A stretch of 64,000 nt of DNA from Clostridiales bacterium (GTDB lineage Bacteria > Bacillota > Clostridia > UBA1381): NCBI GenBank assembly GCA_029219585.1, contig JAQXTR010000044.1, forward strand, positions 1 to 64,000, written 5' to 3'. The notes beneath the pieces are model-generated. The model made no database searches. It saw nothing but the letters and a program-made list of their open reading frames with translations, and was not told the origin of the DNA. Shown here one piece after another: positions 32,995 through 42,857 of the stretch (its first letter is position 1; the number at the start of each line of letters is the position of its first letter). The position numbers were made by a program, and so were the translations under genes.

Positions 32995-35144
32995 TATACA
33001 ATCCTCTTAAAATTTTTCTCGATTTCTTTCTTGCTTATGCAAATCACAATAGGTCTGCCGTGGGGACAAGTATTGATATTTTTCAGCTTGAACACACGTT
33101 CGACAAGGCTCTGCATTTCAAGCTCGCTGATTTCCATATTAGCCTTTATTGCCGCCTTACAGGAAATTGTATACAGCAGTCTTTCCTTATCATATGACAA
33201 AAGCTGCTGACTCATATTCCCCGCCTGTGTGAGCAGCTCAAGAAACAGAGGCTCAACCTCACTCCACGAAATATCGCCCGGGACCGCGCTTATTGTAACA
33301 TTACTTTCACCGTCATCTGCAATCTCAAATCCCAGCGCAAAGAAATCTTTTTCATGATCGGTATACACTGCAAATTCCTCACCCGAAAGTCTTATTTCCA
33401 CCGGCTCAAGCATCATCTGCGATGCAATGCCGGAGCTTTCAAGCTCCTGCTTTAACGCTTCAAAATTCAGTCTTTCATGCGCCGCATGCTGATCTATCAT
33501 CAGCAGTTTATCATCCTTTTCAACAAGGATATAGGTTTCAAACAGTTGTCCTATCACACGGAAATACCCGTCATTAAAGATATTTTCCTCCTGCATCTGA
33601 GCATATTCCTCATTTTTGCGGTCGCGGTATTCCCTCCAGTCGGGAATAGAATTATCAGCCTCGGTCGTTTCTGCACTCTCAGAATCTCTTACCTTTGTAA
33701 ATCGTCCCTTCTTTTTGCCCAGCTCCAGCGCATAGTCAAGCATTGCAAAGGTATCTACGGGGCGTTTTCCCGTCTCGGTCTGTATCTGAGTCACTTCCTC
33801 CGCAGCTGCCGGCTTTGCTTTTGCAGCGCTTGGGATGTCTGTATTCTCCGCCGCCTTTGCCCGGTTCATAAGCTTTTCAAATGCTGCGGCTTCATCATTC
33901 TCCGCAGGAATTGCCGGTTTTGCGGCTAATGTATCACGCAGCTCAGCCCTCTGCGGCTCCGGCTTCTTTATTTCATCCCATGACGGACGCGGACCTTCTC
34001 TGTGCTGTGTCTTAAACTTAAAGTTATTTGACGGCTTCATGCTCTCTCTGAGCTTGTTCCCGTAAAGCTCCTCCAGCGTTTTCTGCTCTCCGACATTTGC
34101 CTTAATATATTCTCCCTGCTCCTTCTTCTCTGTTCTCTCAATCTCCGGTACATTCGGCAGCTCATACAGAGCAGACTTTACCGCATGATATACCGCCTGA
34201 TAAATTTCTGATTCATTTGAGAACTTACACTCAAGCTTTGTAGGGTGTACATTTATATCAACATCCGTTGCGGCGATTTCAATATTGAGAATTGCCGTAG
34301 GAAATTTTGAAATCATGATCTGATTCTTATATGCTTCCTCCAGGGCATGTATAAGAATCGCACTTTTAATATATCTTTTGTTCACAAAAAAGGTTTCATT
34401 GTTTCTGTTTGCCCTCGACAAAGTTCCCTTCCCTATCATGCCCGCCACATGAATATCATTGTACTGATAATCAACCTCAAGCATACTTTTCGCAAAGTCC
34501 CTGCCGTATACAGAATATATCGCATTGATAAGCTTATTATCTCCTGCGGAAAAAACGGTCTCCTTTCCCTCCCGTATAAGCTTAAAGGATATTTCCGGAT
34601 GCGCAAAGACATATCTTGCCATAAGGTCGGCAATATAGCCTCCCTCTGTAGCGGGCTTTTTAAGAAATTTCAATCTTGCCGGAGTATTGTAGAAAAGGTC
34701 TGAAACCTCAATGACGGTACCGTTCGGTGCGCCTGCATCGGCAGAAGAAAGAATTTCTCCTCCTTCGCAGGTCACGCATACGCCGGTTTCGTCCATGCGG
34801 CGCTTTGTATAAAGCTTCACCCTTGAAACAGCTCCGATGCTTGAGAGTGCTTCACCGCGGAAACCAAGGGTATATATTGCCTCAAGATCTCCCCCGGTCT
34901 GAATTTTACTTGTCGCATGGCGGAGGAAACAGATTTTCGCATCCTCCTCACTCATTCCGGAGCCATTGTCTGTAACCCGTATATATGAAATACCTCCGTT
35001 TCTTATCTCAACAGTAATCAGAGACGCTCCCGCGTCAATGCTGTTTTCAACAAGCTCCTTAACGATACTCAAAGGCTTTTCAACCACCTCGCCGGCAGCA
35101 ATTTTATTTGACACCTCTGTATCAAGAACATGAATAAGACCCAT
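32994..35144 (-). CDS. mutL: DNA mismatch repair protein MutL
   Basis: 716 residues. N-terminal GHKL ATPase: KELVENSIDAGASLI, VTDNGSGMSEEDA, TLGFRGEALSSI. A low-complexity linker (about 340-520, Lys/Ala/Glu-rich) leads to the C-terminal endonuclease domain with DQHAAHERLNFE and CPHGRP, the metal-binding motifs of nicking MutL proteins in bacteria lacking MutH. Three bases separate it from mutS. Confidence 0.97.
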   Translation of the reverse strand: MGLIHVLDTEVSNKIAAGEVVEKPLSIVKELVENSIDAGASLITVEIRNGGISYIRVTDNGSGMSEEDAKICFLRHATSKIQTGGDLEAIYTLGFRGEALSSIGAVSRVKLYTKRRMDETGVCVTCEGGEILSSADAGAPNGTVIEVSDLFYNTPARLKFLKKPATEGGYIADLMARYVFAHPEISFKLIREGKETVFSAGDNKLINAIYSVYGRDFAKSMLEVDYQYNDIHVAGMIGKGTLSRANRNNETFFVNKRYIKSAILIHALEEAYKNQIMISKFPTAILNIEIAATDVDINVHPTKLECKFSNESEIYQAVYHAVKSALYELPNVPEIERTEKKEQGEYIKANVGEQKTLEELYGNKLRESMKPSNNFKFKTQHREGPRPSWDEIKKPEPQRAELRDTLAAKPAIPAENDEAAAFEKLMNRAKAAENTDIPSAAKAKPAAAEEVTQIQTETGKRPVDTFAMLDYALELGKKKGRFTKVRDSESAETTEADNSIPDWREYRDRKNEEYAQMQEENIFNDGYFRVIGQLFETYILVEKDDKLLMIDQHAAHERLNFEALKQELESSGIASQMMLEPVEIRLSGEEFAVYTDHEKDFFALGFEIADDGESNVTISAVPGDISWSEVEPLFLELLTQAGNMSQQLLSYDKERLLYTISCKAAIKANMEISELEMQSLVERVFKLKNINTCPHGRPIVICISKKEIEKNFKRIV

Positions 35145-35147
35145 TCG

Positions 35148-37745
35148 TTATAACTCCTTTGCTTTCAGTGACAGCTGATAAAGCTTATTCATTGCATCTA
35201 TCGCCGTCATAGTGGTAACATCCATCATTTTCAGTTCATCAAGCAGCTCGCGCCCCGCCATATCCTCAAATCCGATCTGAGCACTTACCGGCTCCGGCTG
35301 TTTTTTACTTTTCCTATAGAGCTTATCCGGGTTATCCTCTATTATCCCCTGTAAAATTATTTTTGCACGCTTTATAACCTCACCCGGCAGTCCTGCAAGC
35401 GCCGCCACTTCAATACCGTAGCTTTCATCGGCACCGCCGCGTACAATCCGGCGCAGGAATGATATTTCATCACCGCGCTTGTTCACCGCAATGCGGTAAT
35501 TCTTTACGCCGTCCAGCTTGTCCTCAAGCTCCGTCATCTCGTGGTAATGAGTTGCAAACATGGTTTTTGCGCCGATTCTGCGCTTGTTATGGATATATTC
35601 CGCCACAGACCATGCGATTGAGAGTCCGTCATAGGTGCTTGTGCCTCTGCCGATTTCGTCAAGAATTATCAGCGATTTGCTTGTAGCATTTTTCAGAATA
35701 TTGCTTACCTCGTTCATTTCAAGCATGAAGGTACTCTGCCCCGATGCTATATCGTCACTTGCGCCGACTCTTGTAAATATTCTGTCCACAACACCCAGTC
35801 TTGCCGATGATGCGGGAACAAAGCTTCCTATCTGCGCCATAAGCGAAATTACCGCAGTCTGACGCATATACGTTGATTTACCTGCCATATTAGGTCCTGT
35901 TATAATCAGCAGTCTGTCCTCGTCAGTATTTAGAAAGCTGTCATTGGGAACGAATATAATATCCTTTGACAGTGCCTCAACAACAGGATGTCTGCCGTCC
36001 TTAACATCAATTATTCCGCTGTCGTCCACCTCAGGCATACAATAGTTGTTTCTGTAGGCGGCTGTAGCAAGTGAGCAAAGCACATCCGTCACCGCAATTA
36101 CATTGGCGGCGCGCTTTATCCTTTCCAGCTCTCCCTCCAGCTTTTCACGCAGCTCGTTGAACAGCTTAAGCTCCAGCGCGATAAGCCGCTCTGAGGATCC
36201 GAGAATCGTACTCTCAATTTCCTTCAGCTCAGGTGTTATATAACGCTCGGCATTGGTGAGAGTCTGTTTCCTTATGTAATTTTCAGGCACCTTATCCTTA
36301 TATGAATTGGTTATTTCAATATAGTACCCGAACACACGGTTGAATCCGGTTTTCAGCTTCGGAATTCCCGTGCGCTCGCGTTCCTCATCTTCAACGCGTC
36401 TGAGCCATTCGTCGCCATGATTCTTCGCATCACGGAGTCTGTCCGCCTCCTCGTTATAGCCCGCCTTAATCATGCCGCCGTCACGTGTAACGGAGGATGC
36501 ATTATCCTCATCAATTGCCCGGTCTATAAGTGAGAATATATCGTCAAGAATATCAAATTTTTTTGCCATTCCGGCAAACATGGGTGATTTCATACCCGAC
36601 AGAACACATTCCAGGGACGGCAGCTGCAAAAGCGTCTGCTTCAGCGATACCATATCCTTAGGCGTTACGGTTCCAAGGGCAATTCTGCTTATGATTCTTG
36701 AAATATCATAGGTTTTTGACAGAATTTCTATTAATTCATCACGCAGCATTGCATTATCAACCAGCTCTTTAACGGATGCCAGTCTTTTGTTTATGTCAAT
36801 CGGGTTTATCAGCGGTCGTTCAAGCCATTGACGCAGCCTCCTGCGCCCCATAGCGGTCTTGGTTTTGTCAAGCACCCAAAACAGAGAGCCGCGTTTTGCT
36901 TTATCACGCATCGTTTCCGTAATCTCCAGATTTCTGCGTGTGGCAAAATCCAGCTCCATATAGTTTTCACTCTCATATACCGACAGCTTATTGATATAAT
37001 CCATGCGGTTCTTCTGAGTATATTCAAGATAATTAATCGCTCCGCTCACTGCCAGCACCGCGGCAGGCTTTGTATCAAGCTTAAGCGCCACGAGATCTTT
37101 TTTAAAATGATTTTCAACATTAACTATCGGATTATCCTTAAAAATCTCCTCCCGCCGTTCCGGGGTAACTCTTATTGCGGATATTATGCGCTTCTCTGTT
37201 CCGCGGTCAAAAGCATCGTTAATAATTATCTCCTTAGGAGCATAACCTGCAAGCTCATCAAGCACATATCTCTCGCTTAACAGCTCCGTTGCAAGCATTT
37301 CGCCCGTTGACGCATCCGCGGCAGTGAAGCCGATATGCTCTCCGGACTTATACATAACAACTAAGTAATTGTTTGCCCCCTCCTCAAGTATCGTTTCATC
37401 GGTAGCCGTACCGGGGGTTATCACGCGGATAACATCACGGGCAACCATACCCTTCGCGGCTTTGGGATCCTCCATCTGCTCACATATTGCAACCTTGTAT
37501 CCGGCAGCAATAAGCTTTGAAATATAAATATCGGCGCTGTGGAACGGAACACCGCACATAGGCGCGCGTTCCTCCATTCCGCAGTCACGTCCGGTCAGCG
37601 TGAGCTCCAGCTCCCTGGAAACCGTTATTGCATCATCAAAAAACATCTCGTAAAAATCACCGAGACGGTAAAACACTATACAGTCAGAATATTCCTCTTT
37701 TACCTTAATATAATGCGCCATCATCGGCGACAGCTTTCCCGCCAT
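35148..37745 (-). CDS. mutS: DNA mismatch repair protein MutS
   Basis: 865 residues. Mismatch-recognition domain with the Phe-x-Glu motif (LGDFYEMFFDDA), core and lever domains, and the ABC ATPase with TGPNMAGKSTYMRQTA, FMLEMNEVSNIL and LDEIGRGTSTYDG. MutS binds mispairs and recruits MutL. AAAGGA precedes the ATG. It starts 95 bases after the ylbF-like gene in the miaB-ylbF-mutS-mutL-miaA order. Confidence 0.98.
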   Translation of the reverse strand: MAGKLSPMMAHYIKVKEEYSDCIVFYRLGDFYEMFFDDAITVSRELELTLTGRDCGMEERAPMCGVPFHSADIYISKLIAAGYKVAICEQMEDPKAAKGMVARDVIRVITPGTATDETILEEGANNYLVVMYKSGEHIGFTAADASTGEMLATELLSERYVLDELAGYAPKEIIINDAFDRGTEKRIISAIRVTPERREEIFKDNPIVNVENHFKKDLVALKLDTKPAAVLAVSGAINYLEYTQKNRMDYINKLSVYESENYMELDFATRRNLEITETMRDKAKRGSLFWVLDKTKTAMGRRRLRQWLERPLINPIDINKRLASVKELVDNAMLRDELIEILSKTYDISRIISRIALGTVTPKDMVSLKQTLLQLPSLECVLSGMKSPMFAGMAKKFDILDDIFSLIDRAIDEDNASSVTRDGGMIKAGYNEEADRLRDAKNHGDEWLRRVEDEERERTGIPKLKTGFNRVFGYYIEITNSYKDKVPENYIRKQTLTNAERYITPELKEIESTILGSSERLIALELKLFNELREKLEGELERIKRAANVIAVTDVLCSLATAAYRNNYCMPEVDDSGIIDVKDGRHPVVEALSKDIIFVPNDSFLNTDEDRLLIITGPNMAGKSTYMRQTAVISLMAQIGSFVPASSARLGVVDRIFTRVGASDDIASGQSTFMLEMNEVSNILKNATSKSLIILDEIGRGTSTYDGLSIAWSVAEYIHNKRRIGAKTMFATHYHEMTELEDKLDGVKNYRIAVNKRGDEISFLRRIVRGGADESYGIEVAALAGLPGEVIKRAKIILQGIIEDNPDKLYRKSKKQPEPVSAQIGFEDMAGRELLDELKMMDVTTMTAIDAMNKLYQLSLKAKEL

Positions 37746-37840
37746 GTTATCTTTCCTTTCCGCTTATCCATTCTCTGTTCCGCTTTGGGTATACTGTTTT
37801 CCGAGGGCGATCCGCAGCGCCGCCCTCAGCTCTGTATCTA

Positions 37841-38224
37841 TCAGCCGCATCCGCCGCCGCAGGAGCCGCAGTTTCCGCTGCATCCGCCGCCGGTCGAGCC
37901 GGTGATATAGAAATTAATTATTGTATTCACCTGATTAACAAGCTCGTCAAACTTTTTCTTCTTTTCAACATAGTCCTTTATAAGCGGTGCTTCCTTAAGC
38001 AGCTCCTCATATGCCTTATTGTTGGCTCCAACGGCGTCCTCTCTTGATATTTTGCCGTTCTGCATATCACGCGCAAGGTTAAGGCGGTTAAGGTTAAATT
38101 TACTCATGCACTCCTGCGTTGCCTCATCGGATTTCTGAATTGCTTCGGCATCCTTGTATGCCTTCATTTCCTCCGATTCCTGAATTAATTCTCCCAGCTC
38201 TCTTGCTTTTTCTATAACTGTCAT
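37841..38224 (-). CDS. YlbF/YmcA family protein with Cys-rich tail
   Basis: 127 residues from the ATG that overlaps the miaB stop (ATGA), with AAGGAG 7 bases before. A helical DUF964/Com_YlbF domain (VIEKARELGELIQESEEMKA through the FDELVNQVNTIINFY end) is followed by a Gly/Cys tail, CSGNCGSCGGGC, that could hold an iron-sulfur cluster or zinc. In Bacillus subtilis YlbF, YmcA and YaaT form an Fe-S complex that affects RNA processing, competence and sporulation. A YlbF-type role here is inferred; YmcA or YaaT are not in the window. Confidence 0.88.
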   Translation of the reverse strand: MTVIEKARELGELIQESEEMKAYKDAEAIQKSDEATQECMSKFNLNRLNLARDMQNGKISREDAVGANNKAYEELLKEAPLIKDYVEKKKKFDELVNQVNTIINFYITGSTGGGCSGNCGSCGGGCG

Positions 38225-39642
38225 ATCAATTCTCCTTCCAGGCTCCACTGCTTAGGATTTGTAATCTTAACCTGAACATATTTGCCGCACAAATCCGGTG
38301 AGCCTTTAAAATTAACGATTTTTCCTCCGTCGGTTCTGCCCGACATAAGTGATTTATTTGTCTTGCTTGATCCGTCCACAAGAATTGTTTCAATCCTGTC
38401 CTTATACTCAAGATTTTTTTCAAGACATATCTGATTCTGAACCTCCAGCAGTTCATTGAAGTTTCTGTGAATCTCCTCATCCGTCAGAACGAAATCCAGC
38501 TTTGCGGCGGGAGTTCCTTCGCGGCGCGAATATATGAATGAAAAAATACTGTCGTACCGGACATACCTTATTATATCCAGAGTTTCTTTAAAATCCTCTG
38601 TTGTTTCTGTGGGAAATCCGACTATAATATCGGTTGTAAGGGTAATGCCAGGAATCTCCTTCTTTATTTTATCTATTTTTTCAAGATACTGCTCCTTCGT
38701 ATAATGGCGGTTCATTTCCTTTAATATACGGTTTGAACCCGCCTGCACCGGAAGATGCAGCTGCTTGCACACCTTGTCGCAGTCGCGTATGGTGTATATA
38801 AGCTTATCACTTAAATCCTTCGGATGCGAGGTCATAAAGCGTATGCGTTTAACACCGTCAATATCATTTATCATCCTCAGCAGATCCGCAAAATCAATAT
38901 CAAGACCGAGATCCTTTCCGTATGAATTTACATTCTGACCCAGAAGTGAAATTTCTGTTGTGCCGCTCTTTACAAGGCACTTTACCTCTGAGAGAATATC
39001 CTCCGGGGTACGGCTTCTCTCCCTGCCTCTTACATACGGAACAATACAGTAGGTGCAGAAATTATTGCAGCCGTACATGATTGAAACCCACGCCTTTTCA
39101 TCCTTATCCCGAAGGATCGGCACATCCTCGGCAATTGAGCCGTCGCTCCGGGTTATATCAACAACAACTCCGTTTTCGTTCATCGCCTTATAAAGCAGCT
39201 CAGGCATACGCCAGAGCGCATGAGTGCCGAAAATCAGATCCACATGGTCGTGAACCTTTCTTATTTTTTCCGCAATATGCTCCTGCTGCACCATGCAGCC
39301 GCATACCGCAACCAGCATATCCGGCTTAGCATTTTCCTTGATGTGCTTTAATATCCCCAAACGTCCGAACACTCTCTGCTCTGCATTTTCACGGACCGCA
39401 CAAGTATTATAAATTACGAGATCCGCCTCCTCTGCCTTGTCCGTAAACTCAAAGCCCGCCTTTGCCAGCATACCTCTTATGCGTTCGGTGTCGTTTACAT
39501 TCTGCTGACAGCCGTAGGTTTCCGTATGTGCAAGGCGTGTTCTGCCGTTTTTAACGGCAAAGTTTGCATTATCTTCCTTTATCTTAGCAATAAAGCCGTC
39601 GGAAACGGCCCACTGCTCACGGGTAATTTTTTCTGTTGCCAT
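38221..39642 (-). CDS. miaB: tRNA-2-methylthio-N6-dimethylallyladenosine synthase
   Basis: 473 residues. Methylthiotransferase domains in order: N-terminal UPF0004 with three cluster Cys (TYGCQQNVNDTE, VIYNTCAVRENA, VAVCGCMVQQ), radical-SAM domain with CNNFCTYCIVPYVRGRERSR, and a C-terminal TRAM domain (about 405-470). MiaB turns i6A37 into ms2i6A37 after MiaA acts. An N-terminal extension of about 35 residues precedes the first motif. First of the repair/modification run. Confidence 0.96.
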   Translation of the reverse strand: MATEKITREQWAVSDGFIAKIKEDNANFAVKNGRTRLAHTETYGCQQNVNDTERIRGMLAKAGFEFTDKAEEADLVIYNTCAVRENAEQRVFGRLGILKHIKENAKPDMLVAVCGCMVQQEHIAEKIRKVHDHVDLIFGTHALWRMPELLYKAMNENGVVVDITRSDGSIAEDVPILRDKDEKAWVSIMYGCNNFCTYCIVPYVRGRERSRTPEDILSEVKCLVKSGTTEISLLGQNVNSYGKDLGLDIDFADLLRMINDIDGVKRIRFMTSHPKDLSDKLIYTIRDCDKVCKQLHLPVQAGSNRILKEMNRHYTKEQYLEKIDKIKKEIPGITLTTDIIVGFPTETTEDFKETLDIIRYVRYDSIFSFIYSRREGTPAAKLDFVLTDEEIHRNFNELLEVQNQICLEKNLEYKDRIETILVDGSSKTNKSLMSGRTDGGKIVNFKGSPDLCGKYVQVKITNPKQWSLEGELI

Positions 39643-39660
39643 TAGGTACAGCTCCTTAGC

Positions 39661-39957
39661 TTAAAACTCGTAATCAACAACTCGTCTTTCCTTAACATAA
39701 GGTCTTACATAATTTGTTCCTACCGCCTTATGCGCCGGATGAGCCTGATATGTCTCCAGATCCGCTCTGCTGTTGAAGGTGCTTACAAGAACCACATCTG
39801 ATGCGGATTCTGTTTTATTAAAATTAATGCCGACCTCAATATCGACCAATTCATCAATCTTTCCCTTTAATGCCTCAAGATTTTCCTTCATTGCCGATGC
39901 GCGCTCCTGCTTATCCTCGCCGTCGGCTATTCTCCATGCTACTATGTGTCTTATCAT
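39661..39957 (-). CDS. Dabb family (stress-responsive A/B barrel) protein
   Basis: 98 residues. MIRHIVAWRIADGEDKQERA at the start and the fold pattern DIEVGINFNKTESASDVVLV, then YQAHPAHKAVGTNYVRPYVKERRVVDYEF, match the small Dabb dimeric alpha/beta barrel family. Members are found in stress responses and as catalytic or ligand-binding ferredoxin-like domains, and no substrate is evident here. It is 18 bases upstream of miaB and may be transcribed with it. Confidence 0.88.
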   Translation of the reverse strand: MIRHIVAWRIADGEDKQERASAMKENLEALKGKIDELVDIEVGINFNKTESASDVVLVSTFNSRADLETYQAHPAHKAVGTNYVRPYVKERRVVDYEF

Positions 39958-40027
39958 TCTATATGCTTCCTTTCATAATTATGCTATTCTATTATAGCAT
40001 TTTATGAGCTATATTTCAAGTGGTTTT

Positions 40028-40330
40028 TCATCTTCCGCAGCACTTTTTATATTTCTTTCCGCTGCCGCAGGGACACGGATCGTTTCTGCCGATTTTGACC
40101 TTCTTAACAGGCTTAATCTCCGCTCTCGGATGTATCTCCTTATCCGAAAAACCACGGTTTTCCCATTTGCGTGTTGTATAGTCCATTTCCTCATATGCGC
40201 GCATAAAATGCATTCTTGACTCGCTGTCCTCGAATGAGATGCCGTACAGGCAGCATACCTCAATACAGTCATTGTATTCAGATACACCCATACACAAATC
40301 ATGCAAATCCACAATCAGCTCGTCTAACAT
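40028..40330 (-). CDS. SEC-C motif protein
   Basis: Up to 100 residues. The C-terminus carries the SEC-C zinc motif [16 protein letters not shown], as at the end of SecA. The N-terminal part is Cys-rich ([12 protein letters not shown]), with no other domain. The ATG given is inside the -10 of a perfect promoter (40329-40357), so the mRNA probably starts near 40322 and the true start may be the GTG at 40312 or the ATG at 40291, with weak ribosome sites. Such short SEC-C proteins are common and of unknown function. Confidence 0.8.
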   Translation of the reverse strand: MLDELIVDLHDLCMGVSEYNDCIEVCCLYGISFEDSESRMHFMRAYEEMDYTTRKWENRGFSDKEIHPRAEIKPVKKVKIGRNDPCPCGSGKKYKKCCGR

Positions 40331-40357
40331 TATATCATTCGCCAATATGCTTGTCAA
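40329..40357 (-). promoter_or_regulatory. promoter of the SEC-C protein gene
   Basis: On the minus strand TTGACA (40352-40357), 17-base spacer, TATAAT (40329-40334): perfect consensus. It overlaps the upstream possible start codons of the gene it drives. Confidence 0.8.
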
Positions 40358-40437
40358 GCGGATTATGCGACTTCTTTATATCATATGACGTTATTATCTG
40401 CCGGCTTTTTCGGGTAAATTCTGTTTACATTTCTCTA

Positions 40438-40466
40438 TTGACAAACATATGTTTGTAGAGTATAAT
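40438..40466 (+). promoter_or_regulatory. promoter of uvrB-X-uvrA-clc
   Basis: TTGACA (40438-40443), 17-base spacer, TATAAT (40461-40466): perfect consensus, 40 bases ahead of uvrB. Confidence 0.85.
40442..40455 (+). promoter_or_regulatory. LexA-like SOS box in the uvrB promoter
   Basis: CAAACATATGTTTG is a perfect palindrome that agrees with the Bacillus-type LexA site CGAACrnryGTTCG at 12 of 14 positions. It lies between the -35 and -10 boxes, where LexA would block RNA polymerase, and uvrB/uvrA are classic SOS targets. Confidence 0.65.
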
Positions 40467-40506
40467 AGTATATAGCAAATCTGAGAGAAAATCGGGGGTA
40501 CAGGCT

Positions 40507-42465
40507 ATGGATAAATTCGAGCTGGTTTCGGAATTTCAGCCGTCGGGCGATCAGCCGCAAGCGATTGCAAAGCTTGTTGACGGGCTGAGCCGCGGCGAAA
40601 AATTTCAGACTCTTCTCGGCGTAACGGGCTCGGGAAAAACCTTTACAATGGCAAATATCATTGCCGCCGTGAACAGACCTACAATCGTTCTTGCGCACAA
40701 CAAAACGCTTGCCGCACAGCTGTGCAGCGAGTTTAAGGAGTTTTTTCCCAACAACTGCGTTGAATTCTTCGTATCGTACTATGACTATTATCAGCCGGAG
40801 GCTTATTTGCCGCAGACTGACACTTATATCGAAAAAGACGCAATGACAAACGAGAACCTCGATAAGCTCCGCCACAGCGCTACATTTGCGCTGCTTGAAC
40901 GCAGAGACGTTCTTATTGTGTCAAGCGTGTCATGTATTTACGGTCTGGGAGACCCGGACGACTACAAGAACATGATGCTTTCCCTCCGTGTAGGCATGGA
41001 AAAGGATCGCGATGAGATGCTCAGAAAGCTTGTTGAAATGCAGTATGAACGCAACGACATCAACTTTGTCAGAAATAAATTCCGGGTTCGGGGAGACGTT
41101 GTGGAGATATTCCCTTCAAATAACGGTGAAAATGCAATTCGTGTTGAATTTTTCGGGGACGAAATAGACAGAATATCAGAGATAAACGCAGTAACCGGAG
41201 AAATTATAGGCATATACCGCCACGCAGTTATAATGCCGGCATCTCATTACGTAACCACACCGGAGAAAATGACAATGGCAATGGCGGCGATTGAGGCAGA
41301 AATGGAGGAGCAGGTTAAGTATTTTAAGGATAAGGAAATGCTTATTGAGGCGCAGCGAATTGAGCAGCGTACACGCTATGACCTTGAAATGATGCAGGAA
41401 ATCGGTTTCTGTCAGGGCATCGAAAACTATTCACGCCATATAAGCGGCAGAGCACCGGGCTCAGCGCCGTTCACACTGCTTGACTATATGCCTGAGGACT
41501 ATATCATGATAATAGACGAGTCACATCAGACTCTGCCCCAGGTACGAGGCATGTATAACGGAGACCGCGCCAGGAAGGAAACATTGATCCGCTACGGCTT
41601 CCGGCTTCCCAGTGCGCTCGACAACCGTCCCCTGAAATTCCCGGAATTTGAACAGCATCTTAACCAGGTGATTTTCACAAGTGCCACCCCTGCGGATTAT
41701 GAGAAGGAGCACTCAACGGTTGTCGCCGAACAGGTGATACGTCCTACCGGACTGCTTGACCCTGTTATTGAGGTAAGACCCACGGAGCATCAGATTGATA
41801 ACCTTATCGGAGAAATTCGCAGGGTGACAGAAAAGGGCTTCAGAACACTGGTGACAACGCTGACAAAAAGGATGGCGGAGGATCTTACGGCTTATCTGAA
41901 GGAAATAGGCATCAAGGTAACATATATGCACTCAGAGATAAAGACGATTGAGCGTACTGAAATCATCAAGGATCTGCGCATAGGCGTCTACGATGTGCTT
42001 GTCGGCATCAACCTTCTTCGTGAGGGACTTGATATTCCGGAGGTTGCACTTGTAGCAATCCTCGATGCCGATAAGGAAGGCTTCTTAAGAAGTGAAATGT
42101 CGCTGATACAGACTATAGGCCGCGCCGCACGTAACGCAGACGGCAGAGTTATAATGTACGCCGATACGGTAACCGGTTCTATGAGCCGTGCCATAAACGA
42201 AACACGACGCAGACGTGAGCTGCAGATGAATTTCAACAAAGAGCACGGAATTGTTCCGACGACTATCCGCAAGGATATACGGGAAATTCTTGAGCCCATG
42301 CAGGCGGTTGATGAAAGCAGCGGAAAGAGCGCGGCAATTGACATCAGAAAGCAGATTGCGGAGCTTGAAAAGCTTATGCTTGACGCCGCTGAAAAGCTTG
42401 AATTTGAGAAGGCGGCAGAATACCGTGATCAGATAAAACGAATTGAAAAGGAATTTGATTTATGA
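40507..42465 (+). CDS. uvrB: excinuclease ABC subunit UvrB
   Basis: 652 residues. Damage-verification helicase of nucleotide excision repair. Walker [13 protein letters not shown], the beta-hairpin and flank [20 protein letters not shown], Walker B/DESH in [11 protein letters not shown], the C-terminal helicase motifs [17 protein letters not shown], and the UVR coiled coil ([20 protein letters not shown]) that binds UvrC. GGGGG precedes the ATG by about 8 bases. First gene of uvrB-X-uvrA-clc, all overlapping or nearly so. Confidence 0.98.
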   Translation: MDKFELVSEFQPSGDQPQAIAKLVDGLSRGEKFQTLLGVTGSGKTFTMANIIAAVNRPTIVLAHNKTLAAQLCSEFKEFFPNNCVEFFVSYYDYYQPEAYLPQTDTYIEKDAMTNENLDKLRHSATFALLERRDVLIVSSVSCIYGLGDPDDYKNMMLSLRVGMEKDRDEMLRKLVEMQYERNDINFVRNKFRVRGDVVEIFPSNNGENAIRVEFFGDEIDRISEINAVTGEIIGIYRHAVIMPASHYVTTPEKMTMAMAAIEAEMEEQVKYFKDKEMLIEAQRIEQRTRYDLEMMQEIGFCQGIENYSRHISGRAPGSAPFTLLDYMPEDYIMIIDESHQTLPQVRGMYNGDRARKETLIRYGFRLPSALDNRPLKFPEFEQHLNQVIFTSATPADYEKEHSTVVAEQVIRPTGLLDPVIEVRPTEHQIDNLIGEIRRVTEKGFRTLVTTLTKRMAEDLTAYLKEIGIKVTYMHSEIKTIERTEIIKDLRIGVYDVLVGINLLREGLDIPEVALVAILDADKEGFLRSEMSLIQTIGRAARNADGRVIMYADTVTGSMSRAINETRRRRELQMNFNKEHGIVPTTIRKDIREILEPMQAVDESSGKSAAIDIRKQIAELEKLMLDAAEKLEFEKAAEYRDQIKRIEKEFDL

Positions 42466-42842
42466 TAAACGAAACAGAATTGACAACAGCTGTGGAAATT
42501 ATAACCGAAAAAATCCTGACCCCGGTACTGTATATGTACGAGGAGGAGGTCACGGAGTTTATATGCTTCAGCGATTCAAACACGTCACAGGAGGATTTTG
42601 ATGACGCTGAGCGCGCCGTGTTTGACGTTCTGGGGCTACAATGTGAAATTGTGGATATACGGGAATTTCCCGAAACCGACAGGCTTGAAATATCAAACAC
42701 CGCAAGAGCGGTCTATACAGCCGACCCGCTTGTGCAAATGCTTTTTGAAAGCGCAATGTATGCGGATGTTCAGCGTATTATTGACGAAAACCATTCTATG
42801 ATACAGAGAAAAGCAGATACGCAATCATACTATTTAAATTAA
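42462..42842 (+). CDS. protein of unknown function between uvrB and uvrA
   Basis: 126 residues, starting four bases before the end of uvrB (ATGA), so translation is coupled. Acidic ([14 protein letters not shown]), then [20 protein letters not shown] and [20 protein letters not shown]. The middle has the look of the C-terminal half of MNT-type nucleotidyltransferases (VDxVDLR...GRxLY) but the catalytic GSxxxG...DxD half is absent, so this is only a weak idea. Placement inside the uvr operon hints at a repair-linked or regulatory role. Confidence 0.75.
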   Translation: MINETELTTAVEIITEKILTPVLYMYEEEVTEFICFSDSNTSQEDFDDAERAVFDVLGLQCEIVDIREFPETDRLEISNTARAVYTADPLVQMLFESAMYADVQRIIDENHSMIQRKADTQSYYLN

Positions 42843-42857
42843 AAAGGAAGGCAGCAA

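Noticed and set aside
32527-33210. Plus-strand frame (227 codons)
   Set aside because: Antisense to miaA and mutL, both well supported by motifs.
36472-37280. Several plus-strand frames over mutS
   Set aside because: Shadows of a long, motif-complete minus-strand gene.
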